From assembly GCA_046537875.1 (NCBI GenBank), contig JBKHJZ010000052.1:1-17342 (forward strand): 17,342 nt of DNA, given 5' to 3'. Every line of letters starts with the position of its first letter. Positions within the stretch are counted from its first letter, which is position 1. Under the pieces are notes generated by a model that was given only the letters and a program-made list of their open reading frames with translations, did not search any database and had not been told where the DNA came from. A program made the position numbers and the translations under genes. Positions 6,493 to 13,714 of this stretch are shown one piece after another. The DNA is from JBKHJZ01 sp046537875. GTDB taxonomy: Bacteria > Actinomycetota > Acidimicrobiia > Acidimicrobiales > VFJN01.

Positions 6493-7770
6493 GTGGACTT
6501 CGACATCCCCAAGGACCTCGCCGACTACCTCGAGGAGCTCGACGACTTCATCGAGCGCGAGATCCGGCCACTCGAGCAGCAGGACGACAACATCCGGTTC
6601 TTCGACCACCGGCGCGAGGACGCTCGCACCGACTGGGAGCGCGGCGGGCTCCCCGACGAGGAGTGGGAGGCGCTGCTCGCCGAGGCCCGTCGGCGCGCGG
6701 ATGCCGCCGGGCACTACCGCTACCCGTTCCCCGCGGAGCACGGGGGGCGCGACGGCAGCAACCTGGGGATGGCGGTCATCCGCGAGCACCTGGCCCGCAA
6801 GGGCCTCGGCCTGCACTGCGACCTGCAGAACGAGCACGCCATCGTGGGCAACAACGTCGGCCTGCTGCTGATGCTCACCTACGGCACCGACGAGCAGAAG
6901 GCGGCCTGGATCGACGACCTCGCGGCGGGCCGGCGGGGCTTCGCCTTCGCGATCACCGAGCCCGCCCACGGCTCGGATGCCACCCACATGGAGACCACCG
7001 CGGTGCGCGACGGCGACGGCTGGGTGATCAACGGCGAGAAGACCTGGAACACGGGCATCCACCGCGCCGACCACGACCTCGTCTTCGCCCGCACCAGCGG
7101 GGCACCGGGCGACGCCCACGGCATCACCGCGTTCCTGGTCCCCACCGACAGCGAGGGCTTCGAGATCCTCGAGTTCCTCTGGACCTTCAACATGCCCACC
7201 GATCACGCCCACGTCCGCCTGCGCGACGTGCGGGTGCCCGCCGGCGCGGTCTTCGGCGGCGAGGGCCGGGGCCTCCAGGTGGTGCAGCACTTCTTCAACG
7301 AGAACCGCATCCGCCAGGCCGCCTCGAGCCTCGGGGCCGCCGAGTACTGCCTCGACCGGGCGATCGAGCACGCCAAGGAGCGCGCGCCGTTCGGCAAGCC
7401 GCTGGCGACCAACCAGGGCATCCAGTTCCCGGTCGTGGAGCTGGCGACCCAGTGCGAGATGCTCCGGGCGCTCGTGCAGCGCACCGCCTGGCAGATGGAC
7501 ACCTACGGCGCCTTCTCCGTGTCGGACAAGGTGTCGATGTGCAACTACTGGGCCAACCGGCTGTGCTGCGAGGCGGCCGACCGGGCGATGCAGATCTTCG
7601 GCGGCCTCGGCTACTCGCGCCACGAGCCGTTCGAGCACATCTACCGCCACCACCGCCGCTACCGGATCACCGAGGGGGCCGAGGAGATCCAGATGCGCCG
7701 GGTGGCCGGCTACCTGTTCGGCTTCATGTCCCAGCAGGCCCCGAAGGGGGTGTCATCGACAGATGGTTGA
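6493..7770 (+). CDS. Acyl-CoA dehydrogenase family protein
   Basis: This 425-residue flavoenzyme would catalyse FAD-dependent alpha,beta-desaturation of an acyl-CoA, passing electrons to ETF. The N-terminal helical domain spans about 1-145. The middle-domain signature FAITEPAHGSDATHMETTA is at 151-169. The C-terminal domain has RAPFGKPLATNQGIQFPVVEL (297-317) and QIFGGLGYSRHEPFEHIYRHHRRYRITEGAEEIQ (367-400). Glu394 in ITEGAEEI is at the usual catalytic-base position. The chain length is normal. I chose GTG 6493 because AGGGGAGG (6478-6485) is 7 bases upstream; the in-frame ATG at 6475 adds six residues, has no ribosome binding site and abuts operator copy C. The gene overlaps the monooxygenase gene by 8 bases, so the two are almost certainly co-translated. 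The acyl substrate is unknown; a bulky or branched acyl-CoA would fit the neighbours. Confidence 0.95.
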   Translation: MDFDIPKDLADYLEELDDFIEREIRPLEQQDDNIRFFDHRREDARTDWERGGLPDEEWEALLAEARRRADAAGHYRYPFPAEHGGRDGSNLGMAVIREHLARKGLGLHCDLQNEHAIVGNNVGLLLMLTYGTDEQKAAWIDDLAAGRRGFAFAITEPAHGSDATHMETTAVRDGDGWVINGEKTWNTGIHRADHDLVFARTSGAPGDAHGITAFLVPTDSEGFEILEFLWTFNMPTDHAHVRLRDVRVPAGAVFGGEGRGLQVVQHFFNENRIRQAASSLGAAEYCLDRAIEHAKERAPFGKPLATNQGIQFPVVELATQCEMLRALVQRTAWQMDTYGAFSVSDKVSMCNYWANRLCCEAADRAMQIFGGLGYSRHEPFEHIYRHHRRYRITEGAEEIQMRRVAGYLFGFMSQQAPKGVSSTDG

Positions 7771-9718
7771 GACCACCACGTGGACGGCCAGCCCGTTCGT
7801 CGCCGGGATCCAACCCGTCACCGCCTCCGACGACGAGATCCGCCGGCACCTGGAGGACGCCGAGATCCAGCCGCTCCTTCCCGCGCTCGCGTACGCCACC
7901 GGCGACCTGACGCTGCTGCGCGACGAGCTGCGTCCCGACCCGCTGATGCTGGCGCTGCCGCAGGGCGGCTTCACCGACGAGCAGGCCGAGGCGATCCGCG
8001 AGCTGGCGCTCGAGGTGCTCATCCGGTTCCGGGACGGTGGCTCGGTACCGGCGCCGGTCCCCGACGACGAGCACGTGCTGCGGATCATGGAGTACGCGGT
8101 GGGGGGCGCCGACATGGCGGCGTACCTCCCGCTGCTCGAGGAGGAGCTCGCCCACCGGGGCGAGGACCGCCGGGCGCCGACCTGGCGGAAGGACGACATC
8201 GCCCCCGACGTCGACTTCCGGGTGATCGTCATCGGCGCCGGCATGTCGGGCCTGCTGGCGTCCCACCGCCTGAACCAGGCGGGCGTCGACCACGTCGTCA
8301 TCGAGAAGAACGACGACGTGGGCGGCACCTGGTACGAGAACTCCTATCCGGGCTGCCGCGTCGACAACCCCAACCACAACTTCAGCTACTCGTTCGCGCA
8401 GCGCCACGACTGGCCCTACCACTACTCCACCCAACCGGTGCTGCACCGGTACTTCAGCGACTGCGCCGACGTCTTCGGGTTGCGCGACCGCATCCGCTTC
8501 CGCACCGAGGTGGTCTCGGCCACGTGGTCGGAGGAGGACCTGCGCTGGACCGTGGTGGTGCGCACCGCCGACGGCCGCGAGGATGCCCTGCAGGCCGACG
8601 CCGTCATCAGCGCCGTCGGCCAGCTCAACCGGCCCAACTACCCGGACATCCCGGGCCGCGACACCTTCGCCGGACCGGCGTTCCACTCGGCGCGCTGGGA
8701 CCACGGCGTGGACCTGACCGGCCGGCGGGTCGCCGTGATCGGCACGGGCGCGAGCGCCATGCAGTTCATCCCGGAGATCGCCGGGGACGTCGACGAGCTG
8801 CTGGTCTTCCAGCGCACGCCCGCCTGGATGGTGCCCACCCCCGAGTACCACGACGAGGTCCCCGAGGGCCGCACTTGGCTGTACAACCACCTGCCCTCGT
8901 ACAGCGAGTTCCACCGGTTCTGCATCTTCTGGCGGATGGGCGACGGCACGATCCCCACCGTGACCGTCGACCCGACCTGGACCCAGCCGGGCTCGATCGG
9001 CCCGATGAACGAGATGATCCGGCAGCTCCTGCTCGGCCACATCCAGTCGGAGTTCGGCGACCGGCCCGACCTGCTGGAGCAGGTCACCCCGACGTATCCC
9101 CCGGGCGCGAAGCGGATGATCCGCGACAACGGCATCTGGCCCAGCACGCTCAAGCGGGACAACGTGCGGCTGATCACCACCGGCATCCGCGAGATCACCC
9201 CCGCCGGCATCGTCACCGACGACGGCGAGGAGCACGCGGTCGACGTGCTCCTCTACGGCACCGGGTTCACGGCCTCGAAGTTCCTCACCCCCATGCGGGT
9301 GACCGGCCGCAACGGCGTCGACCTCCACGAGCACTGGCAGGGCGACGCCCGCGCCTACCTCGGGGTGACGATCCCCGGGTTCCCCAACCTGTTCTGCCTC
9401 TACGGCCCGAACACGAACATCGTCATCAACGGGAGCATCGTCTACTTCTCGGAGTGCGGCGTCCGGTACATCCTCGGCCTTCTCGGCCTGCTGCTCTCCG
9501 GCGGGCACCGGGCGCTCGACGTGCGCAAGGACGTCCACGACGAGTTCAACGAGCGGGTTGATGCCGAGAACCGGCGCATGGCGTGGGGCGCCTCCGACGT
9601 GAACAGCTGGTACAAGAACGAGCGCGGGCACGTGTCCCAGAACTGGCCGTTCACGCTGCTGGAGTACTGGCAGCGCACCGCGGCACCCGACCCCGACGAC
9701 TACGACCTCACCCGCTGA
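7763..9718 (+). CDS. Flavin-binding Baeyer-Villiger monooxygenase, HAPMO-like
   Basis: This 651-residue class B flavin monooxygenase is predicted to insert an oxygen next to a ketone carbonyl using NADPH and O2, giving an ester or lactone. The FAD Rossmann motif VIGAGMSG is at 156-163, then GGTWYENSYPGCRVD at 187-201, as in BVMOs. The BVMO fingerprint FAGPAFHSARWD is at 302-313 (F-x-G-x3-H-x3-W-D form). The NADPH Rossmann motif VIGTGASA is at 325-332. The first 150 residues are a helical N-terminal extension, as in 4-hydroxyacetophenone monooxygenase, which is about the same total length; most other BVMOs are about 100 residues shorter. ATG 7763 overlaps the dehydrogenase stop, with GAAGGGGG about 10 bases upstream. 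The gene ends 15 bases from the convergent cyclase gene. The natural ketone is not readable; cyclic terpenoid, steroid-side-chain or aryl ketones are all possible. Confidence 0.93.
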   Translation: MVETTTWTASPFVAGIQPVTASDDEIRRHLEDAEIQPLLPALAYATGDLTLLRDELRPDPLMLALPQGGFTDEQAEAIRELALEVLIRFRDGGSVPAPVPDDEHVLRIMEYAVGGADMAAYLPLLEEELAHRGEDRRAPTWRKDDIAPDVDFRVIVIGAGMSGLLASHRLNQAGVDHVVIEKNDDVGGTWYENSYPGCRVDNPNHNFSYSFAQRHDWPYHYSTQPVLHRYFSDCADVFGLRDRIRFRTEVVSATWSEEDLRWTVVVRTADGREDALQADAVISAVGQLNRPNYPDIPGRDTFAGPAFHSARWDHGVDLTGRRVAVIGTGASAMQFIPEIAGDVDELLVFQRTPAWMVPTPEYHDEVPEGRTWLYNHLPSYSEFHRFCIFWRMGDGTIPTVTVDPTWTQPGSIGPMNEMIRQLLLGHIQSEFGDRPDLLEQVTPTYPPGAKRMIRDNGIWPSTLKRDNVRLITTGIREITPAGIVTDDGEEHAVDVLLYGTGFTASKFLTPMRVTGRNGVDLHEHWQGDARAYLGVTIPGFPNLFCLYGPNTNIVINGSIVYFSECGVRYILGLLGLLLSGGHRALDVRKDVHDEFNERVDAENRRMAWGASDVNSWYKNERGHVSQNWPFTLLEYWQRTAAPDPDDYDLTR

Positions 9719-9733
9719 ACCCGGGGAGGCTTC

Positions 9734-11104
9734 TCAGAGCTCGGCCGGCGTCGGCGGGACGGGTGGCGTCGGCCGCCGTGCCCGCTTGGCCTCGTAGAGG
9801 GCGGCGTCCGCGAGCCGCACGACCTCGGCCGGCCGGCCCGACGCGACGCCGGCGCTCGCGCCCACCGACACGATGCGGTCCGGGGTGCAGCTGATGGGGC
9901 GGCGGACGGCGTGCACGGCCCGGTCGACCGAGCGCATGGCCCCGGCGCTCGACGTGCCGTCGGCGAAGACGATGGCGAACTCGTCGCCCCCGAACCGCAC
10001 GACCAGATCGTCCTCGCGCACGGCCCGGACGATGCGCTGGGCCACCACCCCGAGGACCGCGTCCCCGGTCTGGTGGCCGAAGCTGTCGTTGACCGACTTG
10101 AAGTCGTCGAGATCCAGCAGGGCCACCGTGACGGGGTCGGGTGCCGCGTCGAGGCGGCGCCGGAGCGCCGAGCGGTTGCCCACCCCGGTGAGCGGATCGG
10201 TGACCGCCTCGCGCCGCAGGAGGTGGTGGCGGCGCTGCTCGCCGATGACCAGGCTCGCCAGCCGGGCGGCCTGGCGGAGCCCGTGGTCGGTGCCGATGTT
10301 GCGCTCCACGTCGATCGACACCCACACCACGATGCAGCCCATGACGTCGCCGCCCGTCCCGTTGGTGAGCGGGATGGCCCACGCCGAGCGGAAACCCTCG
10401 GCCCGGGCCACCTGGGCGAGGTCGGACGGGTAGTCGGCGAAGTCCGCCGAGCCCCGGGCCTCCCCGTCGGCCACCGCCGGTCGCCACCACCTCTCGTCGG
10501 CGATCAGGCGGGCCGCCGGGCTGCCCTCGACCGCCCCGACCACGGGCGCACCGTCGACGAGCCCCACCACCGCGCCCGAGCCGAGGTAGTCGGGGACGAG
10601 GCGGGCACATGCCGCCAGCACCGACGGCAGCGGTGCGTCGGCGACGAGGAGGTCCAGGACGTGGCCCACCCCCTCGGCCTCGCCGCCGAGGGGTCGCGAG
10701 ACGATCACCACGCCCTCGACCTCCGGGTCGTCGAGCAGGTTCAGCACCTGGCCCTCCATGGTGATCCAGGTGCCGTCGGACCGCAGCTTGCGGTAGCGCA
10801 GCGGCTCGATCACGTCCATCGCCGGCGAACCGCCGGCGCGGGCGGCGGCGCGCAGCTGGCTCAGGCCGTGCAGCAGGCGCTCCGCGTCGTCGGGATGGAC
10901 CCGCTCCAGCGACGCCCGCCCCATCCGGTCGTCGGGGTCGGTGTCCATGACCCAGGCTGCCGACCGGCTCATCCACCGGGTCCTCAGCTGAGCGTCCACG
11001 AACGTGACCACCGTCGACGGCGCCCGGTCGAGGGCCCGAAGCAGCCGCGCCGCGATCTCCGGTGGCAGGCGCTCGTCCGCGCCGCCGTCACCACGCACCG
11101 TCAT
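9734..11104 (-). CDS. Diguanylate cyclase with PAS and GAF-like sensor domains
   Basis: This 456-residue cytosolic protein has no transmembrane segment. A PAS-like domain is at about 28-138 (TVVTFVDAQLRTRWMSRSAAWVMDTDPDD... TWITMEGQVLNLLDD). A GAF-like domain is at about 147-290 (VLAACARLVPDYLGSGAVVGLVDG... AWAIPLTNGTGGDVMGCIVVWV). The GGDEF domain is at about 298-442, with DPLTGVGNRSALRRRL, DLDDFKSVNDSFGHQTGDAVL and an intact GGDEF at 372-376. An RxxD product-inhibition site (R363-D366) lies exactly five residues before GGDEF, so the enzyme should make c-di-GMP from GTP and be feedback-inhibited. There is no EAL domain. The start ATG 11104 follows a GGGGGA. It lies 143 bases downstream of the acyltransferase gene on the same strand, so co-transcription is possible. 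The signal sensed is unknown. Confidence 0.92.
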   Translation of the reverse strand: MTVRGDGGADERLPPEIAARLLRALDRAPSTVVTFVDAQLRTRWMSRSAAWVMDTDPDDRMGRASLERVHPDDAERLLHGLSQLRAAARAGGSPAMDVIEPLRYRKLRSDGTWITMEGQVLNLLDDPEVEGVVIVSRPLGGEAEGVGHVLDLLVADAPLPSVLAACARLVPDYLGSGAVVGLVDGAPVVGAVEGSPAARLIADERWWRPAVADGEARGSADFADYPSDLAQVARAEGFRSAWAIPLTNGTGGDVMGCIVVWVSIDVERNIGTDHGLRQAARLASLVIGEQRRHHLLRREAVTDPLTGVGNRSALRRRLDAAPDPVTVALLDLDDFKSVNDSFGHQTGDAVLGVVAQRIVRAVREDDLVVRFGGDEFAIVFADGTSSAGAMRSVDRAVHAVRRPISCTPDRIVSVGASAGVASGRPAEVVRLADAALYEAKRARRPTPPVPPTPAEL

Positions 11105-11247
11105 GGTCCCCCGTGCTCTCGCATCAGCACCGACTTCCGGGTCGCCTCCCGTCACCCGGCCGCGCCGGGTACCTGCCACCGCTCCGCCCGGCGAGGCGAT
11201 CGGCCGACCACATCCCGCCCGTAGCGTAGGCCGCTGGGCACCGCCCG

Positions 11248-12261
11248 TCACCTCCCTGGACCACCCCGGCCCGGTCGGAACCGCGGCGTCGTCGGGGGGT
11301 GTGACCCCGGCGCGGCCCGGCGACCCCGCCGGTCCGTCTCGCGATCGCTCGGCCAGTTGGGCTGCATCAGGTGCCACTGCTCGGGTGCCGCCCGGATGAG
11401 CACCTCGAGCTCGCGGGCCAGGCGCTGGGTGGTCACCGACACGTCGTGGCGTTCGTCGTCCGACCGTTCGACCGGAATCGGCGGGCGCACCACCGCCCGG
11501 TTCCGGCCACCCTCCTGGTCGTAGACCGCCGCGGGAAGCAGCGCCGCACCGCACCGTCGCGCCAGGAGACCGGGACCGACCGGCAACGTCGTCCGTTCCC
11601 CGAACAGCTCCACCGCCACGCCCCGGCCGCTCAGGTCGCGATCGCAGACCAGGGCCACCACCTGGTTCCTCCGCAAAGCCGCCTCGAGCCTCTCGGTCAC
11701 ACCCGGCCCGCGGACCACGACCTCCATCCCCATCCGGCGGCGGGCTGCCCGGAACCACGCCAGCAGCTCGGGCGGCTCCAGCCGCTCGACCACCACGACC
11801 AGCGGGTACCCCTGGGCCGCGCCCCAGGCACCGGCGAGATCCCAGCTCCCGAGGTGGGGCAGGGCGATCACGGCGCCGGCGCCGGCCTCGAGAGCCCGGT
11901 CGAGGTGCTCCCGGCCTTCCACTCGCACCCGGGCGTCGAGCTCCCCCGGGTCGAGCCGGGGAACCCGGAACGTGTCGATCCAGTAGGCGGCGTACGACCG
12001 GAACGCCTGCCACACCGACCGCCGGAGCGCCCGACCCCGCAGATCCGGCCCGTGGACCCGCCGCAGGTGGCGGGCGACCATACGGCGTCGCCCGGGCATG
12101 GTCACCACCGCGACGGCCGCGCCGACGGCGGCCGCCCACGGGACGGCCGGCGCGGGGAGCGCGAGCGCCAGCCGCTCGGCCGCCCGGTACGCCGGGTAGG
12201 CGAGCCCGCGGAGTCGCCTCACCGCAGCGCCCCGAGTGGGCAGTGCCGCCCGTGCTCCCAT
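11248..12261 (-). CDS. PatA/HtrB-like lysophospholipid (PIM) acyltransferase
   Basis: This 337-residue protein of the LPLAT/HtrB superfamily is expected to transfer a fatty acyl chain from acyl-CoA or acyl-ACP to a lipid headgroup at the inner face of the membrane. In Actinobacteria the closest well-known role is phosphatidylinositol mannoside acylation (PatA). The diagnostic HX4D motif HLGSWD is at 136-141, in VIALPHLGSWDLAG. Later blocks include VALVCDRDLSGRGVAVELFGERTTLPVGPGLLARRCGAALLPA (202-244) and the closing WHLMQPNW (296-303). The last 30 or so residues are a Pro/Arg/Gly-rich tail, longer than usual. ATG 12261 is my start; GTG 12222 is an alternative that would begin VRRLRGLAYPAYRAAERL, a more family-like N-terminus. 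Neither has a strong ribosome binding site. It diverges from the hemerythrin gene across 135 bp. Confidence 0.85.
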   Translation of the reverse strand: MGARAALPTRGAAVRRLRGLAYPAYRAAERLALALPAPAVPWAAAVGAAVAVVTMPGRRRMVARHLRRVHGPDLRGRALRRSVWQAFRSYAAYWIDTFRVPRLDPGELDARVRVEGREHLDRALEAGAGAVIALPHLGSWDLAGAWGAAQGYPLVVVVERLEPPELLAWFRAARRRMGMEVVVRGPGVTERLEAALRRNQVVALVCDRDLSGRGVAVELFGERTTLPVGPGLLARRCGAALLPAAVYDQEGGRNRAVVRPPIPVERSDDERHDVSVTTQRLARELEVLIRAAPEQWHLMQPNWPSDRETDRRGRRAAPGSHPPTTPRFRPGRGGPGR

Positions 12262-12396
12262 CGCCGGGCTCGCACCCTGCGTGCGGGTCCCGGCGCACCG
12301 CTGCGGGCGACGCGCATCAGCGGACCCACCGGGGGGAAGTTCTGCCGTGCGCAAGGCGGACGCCGCCCACACCGTCCGAGCTCAGGAGGCGATCTC

Positions 12397-12954
12397 ATGG
12401 CCCGATCGACGCGCACCAGCGCCGTAGGCTTCCTGCAGGAGCAGCACGACCGCATCCGCGAGCTCTTCGCCACCGTGGCCACCGGCGACCACGACACCCG
12501 GCGGGAGGCGTTCGAGCAACTGGTGCGGCTCCTGGCGGTCCACGAGACCGCCGAGGAGGTGGTGGTGCACCCGGCCGCGCGGCTCGCCGGCGACGAGGCG
12601 CGCCAGGTGGTCGCCGCCCGGCTCGACGAGGAGGACAAGGCGAAGAAGATGCTCGCGGACATCGAGAAGCACGATCCCTCCTCGCCCGAGTTCGCGGCCC
12701 GCCTCCCACCGCTGCGCGACGCGGTGGAGACCCACGCCCGCAACGAGGAGCGCGAGCTGTTCCCCCTGCTCGAGAGGACCACCGACGAGCGCCAGCTCGA
12801 ACGCATGACGTCGGCCCTCCAGCTCGTCGAGTCCATCGCGCCGACGCACCCCCACAAGCTGGCGCCCGAGAGCGCGCTCGGGAACCTCGCGGTCGGCCCG
12901 GTGGTCGGCGTCATCGACCGGGTGCGCGACATGCTGCGGTCCGCCACCCGCTGA
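12397..12954 (+). CDS. Hemerythrin HHE domain protein
   Basis: This 185-residue cytosolic four-helix-bundle protein is predicted to bind a di-iron centre and respond to oxygen, nitric oxide or peroxide. Likely iron ligands are His17 (EQHDRIRELF), His49 and Glu53 (HETAEE), His58 (VVVHP), His113 and Glu117 (ETHARNEERELFPLLE), the normal HHE-domain spacing. Residues after about 135 form a short C-terminal helix region with PTHPHKLAPESALGNLAVGP. The start is firm: AGGAGG at 12384-12389 lies 7 bases before ATG 12397. Actinobacterial homologues are typically small stress-linked proteins; no regulatory site for that is clear here. It converges with the VOC gene, leaving a 46-base gap without a convincing terminator. 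Confidence 0.92.
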   Translation: MARSTRTSAVGFLQEQHDRIRELFATVATGDHDTRREAFEQLVRLLAVHETAEEVVVHPAARLAGDEARQVVAARLDEEDKAKKMLADIEKHDPSSPEFAARLPPLRDAVETHARNEERELFPLLERTTDERQLERMTSALQLVESIAPTHPHKLAPESALGNLAVGPVVGVIDRVRDMLRSATR

Positions 12955-13000
12955 GGGTCGTCGCGGCGTCGGCCGGCCTCCGCCGTCGACCACCGGGCGT

Positions 13001-13600
13001 TCAGCCGGTGGCGGGAGGCTTGTAGAGGTCCCTCGTCACCTCGTCGACCAGCCGGGTCGACGGGGTGGACGCCAGCCTGCCGGTGCTCCGCAGCTCGCGG
13101 ACCGCGGGCACCGGGTCGGGGTCGGAGAAGAACCGCTCGTCGGCGTGGTCGACGGGCCGACCGGTGGGATCGGCCGTCCACCACGACGCCTCGAGCGCGA
13201 TGCCGTTGGGATCGGTGAAGTAGATCGACCGGAGGATCCCGTGATCCACCACGTCGGTCACCTCGCAGTCGTGCTCCTTCAGCCGGTCGCGGAGGCGGAG
13301 CAGCGCCTCCTCGTCGGCCAGCGCCAGCGAGAGGTGGTCGAACTGCGAGGCCTGCGGGTCGGGCACCCCGGCGGGCTTGGCGAACGTGTCGAGCTGCTGG
13401 TCGCGGTACTCGAAGAACGCCACCGTGTTGCCCTGGTCGAACTCGAAGAAGTAGTGACGGAAGGCGGGTGTGGCCAGCGTGATCACCAGCCGGGCGTCGA
13501 GCACCCCGTGGTAGAAGCGGACCGTCGCATCCATGTCGTCGGTGACGAGGGCGAGATGGTGCACGCCCCGCCAGTAGGTGGGCTCCGGCGTCGCGCTCAT
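13001..13600 (-). CDS. VOC family protein (glyoxalase/extradiol dioxygenase fold)
   Basis: This 199-residue protein has two beta-alpha-beta-beta-beta modules. The first begins GVHHLALVTDDMDATVRFYHGVL (12-34), the second SQFDHLSLALADEEALLRLRDRL (85-107), and it ends IYFTDPNGIALEASWW (126-141). His15, His89 and Glu137 sit where VOC enzymes hold a divalent metal. The substrate is unknown; glyoxalase, dioxygenase and fosfomycin-resistance-like members share this fold, and the sequence does not decide between them. The C-terminal 55 residues are an extra tail (DPTGRPVDHADERFF onward). ATG 13600 has no Shine-Dalgarno, but TAGCCT, a possible -10, lies about 6 bases ahead, which suggests a leaderless transcript (inference). 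The gene diverges from the MFS gene, with the second operator between them, so it may belong to the same TetR circuit. Confidence 0.9.
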   Translation of the reverse strand: MSATPEPTYWRGVHHLALVTDDMDATVRFYHGVLDARLVITLATPAFRHYFFEFDQGNTVAFFEYRDQQLDTFAKPAGVPDPQASQFDHLSLALADEEALLRLRDRLKEHDCEVTDVVDHGILRSIYFTDPNGIALEASWWTADPTGRPVDHADERFFSDPDPVPAVRELRSTGRLASTPSTRLVDEVTRDLYKPPATG

Positions 13601-13652
13601 GCGGACAGGCTACGCCCGGGGTGTGCCGGACACTCATCTCCGATGCGGGGGT

Positions 13653-13668
13653 TGATGCGCGCGCCTCA
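13653..13668. promoter_or_regulatory. Second-type operator before the DHA2 transporter
   Basis: TGATGCGCGCGCCTCA is a palindrome with one mismatched pair. Extended by one base, it matches the inverted repeat at 15881-15897 in 15 of 17 positions. It lies in the 110-bp gap between the divergent VOC (13600) and MFS (13711) starts. The TetR encoded at 15128-15838 is the natural candidate to bind it. Confidence 0.62.
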
Positions 13669-13681
13669 CATACTGAGACCC

Positions 13682-13714
13682 ATGCTCCTCCACGGCGGCG
13701 GCGTGGCCGGGTGA
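13682..13714 (+). other. Possible 10-residue leader peptide coupled to the MFS gene
   Basis: ATG 13682 opens a 10-codon frame (MLLHGGGVAG) whose TGA stop (13712-13714) overlaps the GTG start of the transporter (13711) in a GTGA arrangement. CATACT at 13668-13673 could be a -10 placing a transcript start close to this ATG, so it could be translated as a leaderless mini-gene that couples to the transporter. No Shine-Dalgarno is seen for either start. The frame is short enough to be chance. Confidence 0.25.

Noticed and set aside
4966..7653. Very long minus-strand open frame (about 895 codons) covering the ACAD gene and part of the MFS gene
   Set aside because: Translation is low-complexity Arg/Gly/Ala/Pro/Val with no domain, and it is antisense to well-supported genes; a high-GC artefact.
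7724..9631. Long minus-strand frame opposite the BVMO gene
   Set aside because: It mirrors the BVMO codon positions; its Val/Gly/Asp/His/Arg-rich translation shows no family motif.
12309..12320. CGCATCAG half-match to the second operator in the acyltransferase/hemerythrin gap
   Set aside because: Only one half-site, with no symmetrical partner; short GC-rich matches are expected by chance.
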